Assembly: GCA_028829895.1 (NCBI GenBank)
Contig: CM054177.1
Location: 30,391,564 to 30,455,563, forward strand
Direction: 5' to 3'
DNA length: 64,000 nucleotides
From: Sinotaia quadrata
Taxonomy: Eukaryota > Mollusca > Gastropoda > Architaenioglossa > Viviparidae
Shown: piece by piece, positions 1 to 17,674 of the stretch
Layout: every line of letters begins with the position of its first letter
How positions within the stretch are numbered: position 1 is the first letter of the stretch
Notes under the pieces: generated by a model
Seen by the model: the letters and a program-made list of their open reading frames with translations, nothing else
Told to the model about the DNA's origin: nothing
The model's database searches: none
Program-made: the position numbers and the translations under genes

Positions 1-433
1 GAGCACAAAGTTATAAGCCTACAATTTATTTTTAACTCTGCAGCTCAGGATTTTAAATTTAAAGTGCTTGTTTAGAGTCATTGAGGTTCTATAAAAATGT
101 AAGTAGTAGTAGTACTAATAGTAGTAGTTCTGCACAACTGATACATATGTGCACAGCATACAGCATAACAGCAGTCTCATACTGATACTCTGGAACACTT
201 AACCAGCTGAAAGACAACAGTAACCTATTTGTTGTTATCTAGAAACACTCCAAGTTCAAGCCAAACCACACTGCAGTGTCAATATTAATTTATATATTTT
301 AACTTTAAAAATTAATTATTGCTGACTCAGTATCAACAATAAATGTTGCTGAGCATATCCACACTGAAATTGAAAAATCTATTATTAATATATTTATATC
401 TTAGGAAGGATAGAGGGATCTATTACTGCTCAG

Positions 434-5208
<4,775 letters not shown>

Positions 5209-6030
5209 AAGAATATATGACAATCCAAAATTTACTTCATTATACCTGTGAGTGTAATATGTGGACAATTTGAAATTTACTTCATTACACCAGCAAATTT
5301 AAAGAACATTTGTGAACTGTTGAATCTGCTTCATGTATCCAGCAAATTTCAAGAAACATATGCACAATGTCACAGTTTCATCCTGTACACCAGTGGGTTT
5401 AAATGAACATATGTAATGCTGAATCTACTTCTGAGCACCAGAGAAACCCCTATACATTGCTAATATTTTTTCTTTTATCCAGTGGATTACAGGATTGCAT
5501 ATGCGTGATACTAAAATGTCTTCTTGTAAACAAGTGGGTTGTATGCAGATTGGTTTAAACGGGAAACTGTACATTGCAGAATCTACTTGACTTACAGCTA
5601 GTTTCCTGTACAAAATGACTCATGATATTTAAAAGAATATATCTTCAGGTCTAGAGCAAGAAGACATTGTTTCACTTCTTGTATGTAATGACTACTCTAT
5701 TGGTGGGAAAGCTTTATGGACTTTTATGCATGGCTTGTTACTCTTAGAATAATACATTTTTCATTATAGCAGATAGTTTGCAGTAGAGCAATTTTGACAT
5801 TGATCTTGATAGTTGTATATTACTTGTTTTATTTTTATTTGGTGAGTGAAAACATTGGCTAGGGAAAGAAAAGATTGGAGGAATTATGTGTGAGTCTCTC
5901 ATGATATGAGAGAACTCTTAGACTTTAATACCTATAATGATATTCAATTTTTTTTTGACAATTACAGTTTGTTGTAAGGTCTTCATGCAGACTTTTATCA
6001 CAAGAGTTTCACACCCAAGAAATGAAAGAA
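5209..6030. other. Probable 3' UTR and downstream DNA of the YIPF4-like gene
   Basis: AT-rich sequence with loose repeats of a CAGCAAATTTAAAGAACATATG type just after the stop codon. No coding segment is recognised. The polyadenylation site cannot be fixed from sequence alone. Confidence 0.4.
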
Positions 6031-6420
6031 AAGATTGCCATTTTCTGTCCAACTCAATCTCAAGTACATAATTTGCCATATTCTATCCAACCTAATCTTG
6101 AGTATATTATTTGTCATCTTCTGTCCAACATAGCCTTTAGTACATAATTTGCCATCTTCTGTCCAACATAGCTTTTAGTACATAATTTGCCATCTTCTCT
6201 CCAACATAGTCTTTAGTACATAATTTGCCATCTTCTATCCAACTTAGCCTTTAGTACATAATTTGCCATCTTCTCTCCAACATAGTCTTTAGTAAATAAT
6301 TTGCCATCTTCTATCCAACATAGTCTTTAGTACATTATTTGCCATCTAAGATCCAATAGCCTTTAGTACATTATTTGCCATCTAAGATCCAACATAACCT
6401 TTAGTACATTGACTGTTTAG
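6030..6420. repeat. Minisatellite, about 42-bp unit
   Basis: About eight copies of a unit around TTTAGTACATAATTTGCCAT followed by CTTCT(A/G)TCCAACATAG, with point differences. Confidence 0.85.
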
Positions 6421-7330
6421 TGGTACTTTTGATCAGTTTAAACTACAGGGATAAATGTATGCTTTATTCTAATGTTATTGATCAGTTTAACCTACAGGAA
6501 AAAATGCAGGCTTTGTTCAAATATTATTGATCTGTTTAATCTACAAGGAAAAGCATAATCTTTATTCTAATGCTGTTGATCATTTAGGGAAAATGCATGC
6601 CTTGTTTTAATGTTATTGATCATTTTAACCTACAAGAAAATAAAATCACAGTTTAACCTACAAGAAAATGCGTGCTCATCCTAGATTTATTAATCACAGT
6701 TTAACCTACAGTAAAAAATACCTACTTCTAATGTTATTGATTTAACTGACAGAAAAATGTATGCCTCTTTTAGTGTTAATAATCACAGTTTAACCTACAT
6801 GGAAAAATACATGCTGGTCCTAGTGTTAACAATTACACTTAACTTACAGGGGAAAATACATGCCTGTCCTAGTGTTAATAATCACAGTTTAACCTATAGG
6901 GGAAAATATATTCCTGTTTTAGTGTTAACAATTATACTTTAACTTACATGGGGAAATACATGCCCATCTTAGTGTTAACAATTACACTTTAAATTACAGG
7001 GAAAACAAATGCCTGTCTTAATGATTATAATCACAATTTAATCTACAAGTGGGGGGGGGGGGGAGAATACATGCCTGTCTTAGTGTTAACAATTACACTT
7101 TAAACTACAGGGGAAAATACATGCCTGTCTTAGTGTTAATCACAGTTTAACCTACAGGGGGAAAATACATGTCTGTCCTAGTGTTAATAATCACAGTTTA
7201 ACCTACAGGGGGAGAATACATGCCTGTTTTAGTATTAACAATTACACTTTAACTTACAGGGGAAAATACATGCCTGTCTTAGTGTTAATCACAGTTTAAC
7301 CCACAGAAAAGTGCATATCTGTCCTAGTTT
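6420..7330. repeat. Long minisatellite, about 50-bp unit
   Basis: About seventeen diverged copies of a unit built from GTTAACAATTACACTTTAAC and TTACAGGGGAAAATACATG. A poly-G run sits at about 7050-7062. No coding meaning is seen. Confidence 0.85.
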
Positions 7331-9680
7331 AAATGATGATCAGATTAACAGTGCAAGAAATTGTGCCATGCCTCTTATAATTGTCCTGTAATTAACTTTA
7401 ATAAACTGTAATTGCCAAACTTTCATTTATTTCTGCAAAATTACTATTAAGCATATTTCAGTTTCTCTGTATCTTTTTGGATGGATGGACAAAGAAATCC
7501 TTGAGCAGAAATATGTTTCCAGTTAACACTGCTGGTAATAACAAGTTATTTGAGATATTTAGCCAAAACCTAGTATATTCTTTTCATTAAATAATCAAGA
7601 TCATGAAAATACTTGAGATTTGAAGATCAGTTGTTGTAATTTAATTGTCTCACATCTAATACCTGAACCAAATTTTTAATAAAAGGACCAAGGGCCTTTG
7701 GTTCAGATAGAGTTTGTCAATTTTTTTTTTTTAAGCTGATGAATCTTTACGACTATCCTTCTTTGATATGTAATATATATGCAAATTTTCTGGAGTCAGT
7801 GTAATGAACGACAGCAGAGAGCTTTGCAACTCCAAATATTCTTTTTTAATTAAGAATTTGTATAATTATTATAGAAAATCTTGTGTGCATTCTTTCAGTG
7901 GTCAGAACTATCAAGCAGAGCCACATCTTACATAGGTGTAATGTTCTGAAATCAGACTTACAGCAAAACCATGTATACTCAAAATTACAATGTTGATTAT
8001 TAATAAAGTGCCTGTATAATGAACAGTGAGACATAAGTCTCTCAATAAATTCAACATAGATAGTTTTTCCTTTAGTATATACAGCTTTTTTAACTGAGCT
8101 TCATATGAAATATATGTTATACTTAGCTTGTGTTTAGGCGCTAATTATATATGAACAATACATTCTTATCTTTAAATACTAGAATCACACTCAATATAGT
8201 GAGATCTGATGCTTGTTTACTGGAACTTAGGTCAATGGGATAGCATATTTACATCTTGAAAAGTGAAATCACCCCCACTTTTTATATATTATTGTTGTTT
8301 GCTGTTTATCAAGCACACATAGTTGAATTTGTATCAGCTAAATGCACATATGACTCCATTATATGATGCATTATTGATATTTTTCATTGCAGTGGGAATA
8401 CATAGAGATATTGTTTTATTAAAAAATTTTGAGTGTAATTGTAACTTATGATAATTGTTCACATTAAAGCCATTTTTGTGTTTTATTAGAATGTCTTGTG
8501 TTCAGTCTTTCATTAGACATGGAGGGTTAAATGCTATTGGTTTTTCCAGTTTTTATGTGTTGTTTTAATTCAGAAAATTAATGAAACATTATAAACTGTG
8601 TGTGCCTTTAACAGGTTGCTTGTAAAGTCTCAAACATGCAGCTTTATGCTTGAACAATTTGTATATGTATATATATATCAGTCTATATCATTGAAATAAA
8701 AACCATATATTTATTCAATCTTATACATGCATCGTAACAGTCAACGAAATAAACACCCATATATTTATTCAATCTTACTCATGCATCAAGTAAGTCAGTG
8801 AAATAAACACACATATATTCATTCAGTCTTGTTCATGCATCATTTCTTTGAACGTATGTTCATGATTTTCAAATTTTATTAATGATTTCTGCTTAATGAA
8901 ATATGCATCATTTTTGTTCAGTTACAAATACATGATTATTCTTCAATTTTTTGTCCCTAATATTGGCACAAATAAGGATCCATGTAAATTTAAAAGACAT
9001 TTCTTTTACTTCAATTTATATACCTTATCTCACTTCTGTATTATTTGTTATTGTAATAAAAAAGCAATGATTTCGATTTTTAAAGAAAACCAAATGGAAT
9101 CATACACTTGGTGGGCTTGTTTATTACTGATTATTTCTGGTTAAAATGTTATTTGATATTAATTTATAATGTAAAATATAATTTGATGTTAATTTAATGT
9201 AAAATATTACTATGTTGATTAAAAAAAAATTTGAAAGTGTTTTCATTATTATTATAATGGTCCAGCATACCGGTTTCATATTTATAAATTGAATTAATTT
9301 AGCTGTTCTCATTATCCAGATTATTTCTTTGCATATTTTATAAATTTCACATAGCAATTAAAAATTAAATAAAAAATGGGTCTCATCTCATACCTTTTCT
9401 TTTGTTACATATTTAATTGTTTGCATTGTCCTATAAAGAATAGCTTGTGATTTATATTCAAGTAGTAATGATTTTTTCAATCTTTGTAACTTTAATTTAC
9501 TTATGCCTCAGTGTTTTAACCTTTAATATTTTTATTAATAGACATTTTTGTACTACCTACCAAAGATTAGAACCATAAACAATAAAATTGTAAAATATTT
9601 ACTCATAAGTTATTTCTCTTGAACCGAAGTGTAAATAATTAACATATTTACACAATAAATGCTGCCCTACCTAGAACTGA
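7330..9680. other. AT-rich intergenic DNA
   Basis: No recognisable exon. It includes three copies of a roughly 60-bp unit with CATATATTTATTCAATCTTA at 8690-8850. Short open frames at 8896-9357 have low-complexity composition and no recognisable motif. Confidence 0.5.
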
Positions 9681-10355
9681 TTTTATATATTAATTGTAAG
9701 TTCAAGATTAAGATTTATTTTAAATTGCTCACTTTGCTTTTTTCTTTTTATAAAAGAATTCTTGCTTTTAAATATTTTTTTGAAAAGATCTAAATTTCTA
9801 CTTTTATTTGCAAAAAATTCTTCTCTTTTAGTTTCTTCAATTGGCCTTTTGATCTGTGATCTGTCTGTCTGATCAGATGTATTATATAATATTTTTTCCA
9901 CTTGTTTCTTGCACTTATAACAATAAATTATTAGAAAAGAAACAAAAAGTTCAGTCTGCTTATTTTTAATTTTTACCAGTAAAATACTTCTTTTTATTTT
10001 TTTATTGGTAAAACAAAACATCCCCAGTGAAGATAGCATACTTATTTTTTATTGGTAAAACAAAACTTCCCCAGTGAAGATAGGGTACTGCAAAATCATC
10101 ATCTCCATTGGAGATATTTGGAGAGCATAAACTTATTGACTCTTGCATTTAGTGCTTACTTAACATAGGGAATTCTCACACAAGCAAGTTAATAGTATTA
10201 TTTACACAGACTGTGCATGTCTACTGTGCACACCATGACATTGCTGTGTCATTATACATGTATCTTGAAGCAGTCATTGGTTTCAATGAACTCTTTAGTG
10301 AGATATTAAATGTCACCAGTTTATTCATCAGTCTCTTTGGCTTACTTCTTCAATG
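9680..10355. other. AT-rich intergenic DNA with an open frame of doubtful meaning
   Basis: The - strand is open from 10039 to 9683 (118 codons, Lys/Ile/Phe rich). It has no domain, no clear splice context and an extreme composition. A stretch with GGTAAAACAAAAC and CCCCAGTGAAGATAG is present twice (9998-10037 and 10048-10083). Confidence 0.35.
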
Positions 10356-10363
10356 ATCTACAC

Positions 10364-11635
10364 CAGGGGTCTCAAACATGCGGCCCGCGTGACGATATTT
10401 TGTGGCCCCCACTTGATATCAAAGTTTAGTGATAGTGCGGCCCGCACATTTTTCTCACGCAGCTTGGGAGTTTTATAGTTTTTGTCACTTGTGGGCTACC
10501 ATACCTCAGGATCGTGACAGTAACGGTGTGTTGCCAAACTCCGCGACTTTCTTTCCCAAGCCTGTTACATATTGCTACTGTTTAGCAAAGTTCAAAAGCA
10601 TCCAGATCTAGCAAGCTAATTCTATATAGATTATAGACCCTACAGGTCTACCCACAGATGAGTTGTTCGGAAAAAACAGCATTTTCATGTCGAAAAAGCA
10701 GGTGAAGTGTTTAGCAAAGAAGAAAAATAGTAGACTGAAAGAACAGAAAAGGAAGAACAGAAAAATAACCAAGGTAAGTTGGCTTAGCAAGGGACAGTTC
10801 TTGAAGAGGTTTTATGAGTTGAGAGCTGAAGTGAAAACCTTCATGGAGAAGGATGGGATGGCTGTTCCTGTACTAAGTGATCCCAAATGGCTCATGGACT
10901 TAGCTTTTCTTGTTGACATCATAGAAGAGCTGAATGTACTGAACAAGAAATTACAAGGCCAGGGGCAGCTTGTCAGCGCAGCATTTGACAATGTCAGAGC
11001 ATTTTCCACAAAACTTGTGTTATGGAAAGCCCAGCTTTTTCAGACAAACCTCTGCCATTTCCCAGCTTGTAAGGCACTCATGGATTGTGCCACACCATTC
11101 AGTGGTGAGAAGTATGTTGATGCCATTGTAAAGCTGAAGAATTTGATCACAGGTTTGCAGAATTCAAGAACCACAGAACCACCTTTCAAATATTTGCTGA
11201 CCCCTTCTCCTTCGATGTGGAAGATTCCCCTTCTGTGCTTCAAATGGAGCTAATTGACATACATTGTAATTCTGAACTCAAAGCCAAGTTCAGGGAGGTG
11301 AGTGGAAAAGCAGAAAAGCTTGGGCAGTTTTTAAGAGAATTGCCCCTTACCTTCCCTGAGCTTACCAGGATGTTCAAGCGGACCAAGTGCCTTTTGGGGA
11401 GCACCTATCTGTGTGTAAAGCTCCTCTCCACACACCAAGTCAAAATTCAGGTCCAAACTTGATCATTGAAACTTGAGGGTCTCAGTGGCTTCCTCCCTGA
11501 AGCCAAAATAATGTGTCTGAGCTATGTAAGAGGAAGCGTTGCCAGGTCTCTGGCAGCAGGGAATAATGATGCGGCCCAGCTTCACCCAGACTCTACTTCC
11601 AGCGGCCCCCAGATAAAATGAGTTTGAGACCCCTG
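10364..11635 (+). mobile_element. Internally deleted hAT DNA transposon with 8-bp target site duplication
   Basis: The terminal inverted repeat CAGGGGTCTCAAAC begins at 10364 and its exact reverse complement GTTTGAGACCCCTG ends at 11635. The flanking 8-bp direct repeat ATCTACAC lies at 10356-10363 and 11636-11643. Both ends also carry GCGGCCC-type GC-rich subterminal sequence. Inside is a decayed transposase piece related to the GTF2IRD2-like hAT (Charlie) group. An 8-bp duplication is the hAT hallmark. Confidence 0.92.
10663..11462 (+). pseudogene. hAT (Charlie/GTF2IRD2-like) transposase fragment
   Basis: The frame at 10663-11253 reads VKTFMEKDGMAVPVLSDPKW, LMDLAFLVDIIEELNVLNKK, LQGQGQLVSAAFDNVRAFST and KLVLWKAQLF, the middle-to-C-terminal part of this hAT transposase group. 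It continues in another frame at 11217-11462 with LQMELIDIHCNSELKAKFRE and LLGSTYLCVKLLS. It lacks the N-terminal zinc finger and the first catalytic aspartates, and at least one frameshift breaks it, so it should encode no active enzyme. Confidence 0.85.
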
Positions 11636-11643
11636 ATCTACAC

Positions 11644-12358
11644 CAATCCTGGCATGATATTGACAGTGAATGGGGGGGATGGGGGGGCAAGCATATAATT
11701 ATCAACCTGTTTAATGTATAACCAATCACATTGCTCTGTGATCACTTATAACTTTTTTTTTAAAGGCAAAAGTATTTTACATATACAATAATTATGTAAT
11801 TGGCCACATTTTGTCACTCATCAGCAGTGACATTAGATAGTGAGGGAGAGAATAAGTGCAAGTACATTTGAAATGGGCAAATATTTGGTTTTTGCTGTAC
11901 ATATACTACTATTAACATGAGCATGAATATGTTTTCAGATAAACTTTAGTAAAATGACCTGAGATAACACTTGTTGCAAATCTATCTAAACAGCCAAATT
12001 TGTAATTTCACATTGTATTACTGCCAGCATGAATATAGTTTGGGTAAAATTAGTTACTGTTTCCAATAAACTTTAAAATCTTACTATTTTCAAATACAAT
12101 GTCTTACTTACTTTATAATTTTTTTTCAGATATATATATATAAAAACTATTTATTGTTCTCATTCTTAAGTTCAAATGCTTTTATGACTGCCATAACTAA
12201 AATAGCTAGTCTTTAATGTGCAAGTTAATAATTTTATGACCTTATATATAACAGTAGTCTTCAATGATACTTTGGTATCAGCAATCCAGCAAGTGTCATG
12301 TGAAACGATAGGAAGACAGCTTATAGAAAATGTTAACTTAAAATGTCATTATTTTTTA
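11644..12358. other. Region between convergent genes; probable sulfatase 3' UTR at its right side
   Basis: AT-rich sequence with no coding signal. It lies between the hAT relic and the sulfatase stop codon, so part of it should be sulfatase 3' UTR read on the - strand. Confidence 0.4.
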
Positions 12359-12711
12359 TTAGTCTTTGAACATGTCTTTGAATTTATTATCTTCACATTG
12401 AAATCTAGGAAAATTGCAAAATGGCTGTTTCCATGGTTTCCACATTAGGTTTTCAAATGAAAACACATTTGGTACAGGCAAAATACTTGCTGAATGTTTG
12501 GCTAAAGCCTCACGCATTATCTTTACCAAGGCAGGATACTCTTTTAAGTCCTTGTCCAACAGAGGGTGCCTTTCTCCAGGGTCAGAGGTCATGTCATAAA
12601 GATGGGGAGGGTCCAAGGGAAGAGCATCGTTGCACATGCACATATATTCACAGTAATCTTTTCCTGGTAGGTAATTAGGCTCATATAGCACCATCTTCCA
12701 CACTTTAGATC
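12359..12711 (-). CDS. Sulfatase exon 8 (terminal)
   Basis: Acceptor TGTACACAG. Encodes [40 protein letters not shown] and WKPWKQPFC, with TAA at 12361-12359. The Cys-rich C-terminal stretch and the LYD...DPGER block are typical of the STS branch. Confidence 0.92.
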
Positions 12712-15700
12712 CTGTGTACAAACAAATGTGTTTTACATAAGCTCATATTTATGTCAAATGATCTCACAAGATGAACGTTTTCATTTTTTTTTTTCAGCTT
12801 TGTATTTGGGATCTTGGGGAAATGTAAAAAATTAAATACTTTTAGTTTGTTCGCTGTTTGTGCAGCCATATGCACTGCAATATTTAACCATGTTTTATTT
12901 TTTTCAAACCATGAGTTTATCTGTCGGACAGTGCAAGCGGATTGTAGTTCCACGTCGTGACGTCAAATGTTATGTTGCTATGGCGAGAAGTCAGTCTCGC
13001 AAATGAAGGAGAGCTCTGATTTCTTTCAGAATGTCTTTCAAAACCAAAATAAATACATTTATACAAATCTCTGAAAGTTTAATTTTTGCAGTCTTGATTC
13101 TAAGAATGGGAATTACTCATTTCATACGGACTATTCTTATTTGTGGCTGACCTAGATTCCATTTCACTGGCTTTAAGTCATTGCTACAGCTAAACTTCCC
13201 TCTATCTCAAGAGACTTAAGTCTATGCTACAGCTAAACATCTTTATTTCAAGAGACTTGTCACAGGTCAACTTCTAAATTTCAAGATACCTAAGTCAATG
13301 TCACATGTCAATTTCTCTACCTCAAGAGATTTAAATCATTGCTACAGCTAAACTTCTCTGTCTCAAGAGACTTAAGTCAATGCCACAGTCTTGATCAACT
13401 TCTCTTCACAAGAGACGTATGCCCATGCTATATTTACCTGTTCGTGGTCTGTATCTGACGGCATGCACCTTTTCTTGGCAATAATGAAACAGAAACTCGT
13501 GCGGTGATGTCGTCATTTGACCTGTCAACAGTGGCAGTAAGTTGTGACCGTCGATGACAAGGTCGTCAGGCAAGGACACGTTCAGCACGTGCGCTACAGT
13601 GGGCAGCACATCCATCAGGCTGACAGGTTCGTCGATCACTTGACCAGCGGGCACGTTGTTGGGCCATCTGATGATAGTGGGCATCCGGATACCGCCATCA
13701 GGAGATCCATGTGTTTTGCCACCTAACGCACGTGTAAACAAACAGAACACAGTGTGCTTTGCCCCCTAACGCACGTGTAAACAAATATAAACAACTCTCT
13801 CGAGATCCATATGTTTTGGCACCTAACGCACGCGTAAACAAGCAAAACATTAATGCACGTGTAAACAAACAAAACATTGTGTGATTTGGCACCTAACGCA
13901 CGTGTAAACAACAAAACATTGTGTGATAGGGCACCTAACGCACGTGTAAACAAATAGAACATAAATAGCTATCTCTCATGTGTACACGTCACAGAAACTA
14001 ATAATGATTGTCAGTGCCGTCTTAACTCGTGGCACGCTGGGCAGCTGCCCGGAATCCTCAAGAGCATAGAGCCCCCAAGCTAATCTATGTATATTTTGTA
14101 ATGTATGTTATTCATGTGAGTGATTGTGCAGGTAGGGACCCCAGTGCACTGCCCGTGGGCCTAAAATGCATTAAAACGGCCCTGATATTGTAATTCCAGT
14201 AATAAATTAATTGTGTTGACTATTGTGTTTTGTGTGCTGCTTAAATCTCCAATGGCAACGATCTGTAAATGTCCCTCAGCAAACTGTTATTTCTATGGCA
14301 TACACTACGACTCAGAGGTCTGTAAATGTCCCTCAGCAAACTGTTATTTCTATGACATACACTACGTCTCAAAGGTCGATCAATGAAGAACAATATGCTT
14401 GCTCAGCCACAAAAATGTTCCAAACTCTACACTTAATATTATTTATATAAAATAACTGTAAAGCTTGGCATCCCTACGTCACACTGGTCGAGCCACGAAG
14501 AATGTTACAATAGCGTTCTTCCTTCTTCATGGGCCGGTCCCAAAATACTCAAAGACGTTCATCCATTTAATTGACGCCTAGACACTGGTGAGGTAATATC
14601 ATCTACACATAGTTCAGATTAGTTGTTAGCATGCATCACAAACCTGCAGTATTGTGAATGTGAGGAACGTGATTAAGATGTCACACAGTAAGGCGGGAAT
14701 GCAATTTAAAAATCACCAAGTATAAAATCAACTCTCCACAGACATTAAGACTACATCTACGGAATGTGCTTAAGATGTCACACAGTAAGGCGGGAATGCA
14801 ATTTAGAAATCACCAAGTATAAAATCAACTCTCCACAGACATTAAGACTACATCTACGGAACGTGATTAAGATGTCACACAGTAAGGCGGGAATGCAATT
14901 TAAAAATCACCAAGTATAAAATCAACTCTCCACAGACATTAAGACTACATCTACGGAACGTGATTAAGATGTCACACAGTAAGGCGGGAATGCAATTTAG
15001 AAATCACCAAGTATAAAATCAACTCTCCACAGACATTAAGACTACATCTACGGAACGTGCTTAAGATGTCACACAGTAAGGCGGGAATGCAATTTAGAAA
15101 TCACCAAGTATAAAATCAACTCTCCACAGACATTAAGACTACATCTACGGAACGTGCTTAAGATGTCACACAGTAAGGCGGGAATGCAATTTAGAAATCA
15201 CCAAGTATAAAATCAACTCTCCACAGACATTAAGACTATATCTACGGAATGTGATTAAGATGTCACACGTTAAGACTATATCTACGAGCACAATGTATCA
15301 TACTAAAAGAAGTAGTTAACAAATGACAAAATGAGGCAAGATGTTGCAGGAATGTTTCATTGTAAGTCAACATTTGAAATAACACTAACGGTGAGTAATT
15401 ATTTCCACGCTGACCTGAGAAAGATAAGTAAACAAAATTAATTATGGGGCAGCAATGAATCAGTAAAGAAATAAATGTTCTTGTAATGTAACCTTTAAAA
15501 ACACCATTATATCCACCCGCTCGATGACCCGTAAAATCCAACTCTTCAACGTGACCCCCATTGTCTGAAGTGAAGTAGACCAGAGTGTTGTCCGTGAGAC
15601 CCAAACTATCAAGCTTCTCCATCAACTGCCCCACACCCCAGTCCAGCTCCTCGACTGTATCCCCGTAGGCGCCGTGTTGTGAGCGTCCCTAAAATAATTG

Positions 15701-17614
15701 ACTCAACATTAACAACTCTAAAAAGAAAAATGATTGCAAAATCCGACAAATACGAATATAATACAATCGGATACAAGCAACTATAAAATTAAATGACAGT
15801 TAACTCTAAGAAAGGTTTAATGAAAACTAACAATTGTATAATATTAACTCATTGCTAATTACTAGAAATGGTTAACTGAACACAAACAACATAGAGATTC
15901 ATCGACTGCCTAAATCGAAGAAAACTCCAACAAGCCTACAAGATTAACTGATACTAACTCCAAGAAAGGGTTAAGTAGCCTTATATAATCCTAAAATATT
16001 AATTGACTACAATATCCAAGAAATGGTTAACTAAAGACTGATAACTCTGAAAAAGTAATTGATTGCTCAATCCAAGAAAAGGGTTAAGTGAATACTAACA
16101 ATCCTAAAATATTAACTGAGCTTGAATCCAAGAAATGGTTAACTAAACACTGATAACTCTAAAACAGTAATTGATTGTTGAATCCAAGAAAAGGGTTAAA
16201 TAAGCAATAACTTCACTCAAAGAATAACTGATTGCTGAATCCAAGAAAGGGTTAAATGAGCAATAACTTCAAAGAATAACTGATTGCTCAATCCAAGAAA
16301 GGGTTAAATGAGCAATACTTCCCTAAAAGATTAATTGAAGTGAAGCGTGACGTCCATTTCAGGATCGCAAGCACAATCGTGTTCCGACTATCTCAGAGCA
16401 TTGGTACAATGGACACAGTCTTTTTACCGAAAACTTGTTACCAAGGGCATGATCTGTTTTACTCAGAGCATTGTTACAATGACTACGATTTTATGAGTAA
16501 AAGCATTGTTACCATGAATATGATTTTATGAGTCAAAGCATTGTTACCATGAATACGATTTTATGAGTCAAAGCATTGTTACCATGAATATGATTTTATG
16601 AGTCAAAGCATTTTTACCATGAATACGATTTTATGAGTCAAAGTATTGTTACAATTGTTGCGATGTTTACTGAAATGAAAAACAAAACAACATTGTTCTA
16701 CTTTGACTGATATATTGACTTGTTCATCGTCATTCTGTTAGGAACTAATCTGGAATACATTTGTAGCAATATTCATGTTCTGCATTGATGCAATCCTTTT
16801 TAAATCTTCGTTCAAAATTCATCGTTTGGAGGCGTCTTCGACTCGCTTGCCTCCCTACTTGGACGCATTGACTTTCCCGTCCAAGATTTTCCAGACAACG
16901 AGTCTCGGGTGCCATGAAATGTACGTACAACAGTGTGTTGATATCTAATGCAACGTGTACTAATTAAGGAAAGGTACAGTGTGTCCTTAAATCATTATTT
17001 AGGTCTACATGACGACACAACGTGTACTAAGGAAAGACACAGTGTGTCCTTAAATCATTATTTAGGTCTACATGACGACACAACGTATACTAAGTAAGGA
17101 AAGACACAGTGTGTCCTTAAATCATTATTTAGGTCTACATGACGGCACAACGTGTACTAAGTAAGAAAAGACAGTGTGTCCTTAAATGATTATTTAGGTC
17201 TACATGACGACACAACGTGTACTAAGTAAGGAAAGGCACAGTGTGTCCTTAAATCATTATTTAGGCATACATGACGACAGGGAGAGGAAAAGAGGGAGAG
17301 AGAAAGAGGAAATGAGAGAGGAAGAAAGAAAGAAAAGGTGATGAAAAAGACGGGGCAGAGAGAGAATGAGATTAAAAGTAAGAGAAAATGTATGGAAAGA
17401 GAAGGGAAGGGGAGAGAGAGTGAGAAGTAGTTGGTGAGAAAGATAAAGAGATAGATGAGAAAGGAAGACATGGAAAGAGAGATGTAGACGAAAGATAATG
17501 ACTGTGCTGTTGTGTACGTCAGTCGCTGTGACGTAATATGGTAAGTTATCCCTCTACCGCTCTACCCTAAGCTGCCAATGCCTTCCTTTGGTGTGTAAGA
17601 AAATTATATTATGG

Positions 17615-17674
<60 letters not shown>

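Noticed and set aside
9683..10039. 118-codon open frame on the - strand
   Set aside because: Strongly AT-rich, Lys/Ile/Phe-biased, no motif, no splice or start context; likely chance in AT-rich DNA.
14665..15295. CRISPR-like regularly spaced repeats
   Set aside because: The whole 97-bp unit is repeated with no unique spacers; it is a minisatellite in a eukaryotic intron.
17190..17471. Ser/Leu/Phe-rich - strand open frame
   Set aside because: Produced by the purine-rich tract; low complexity only.
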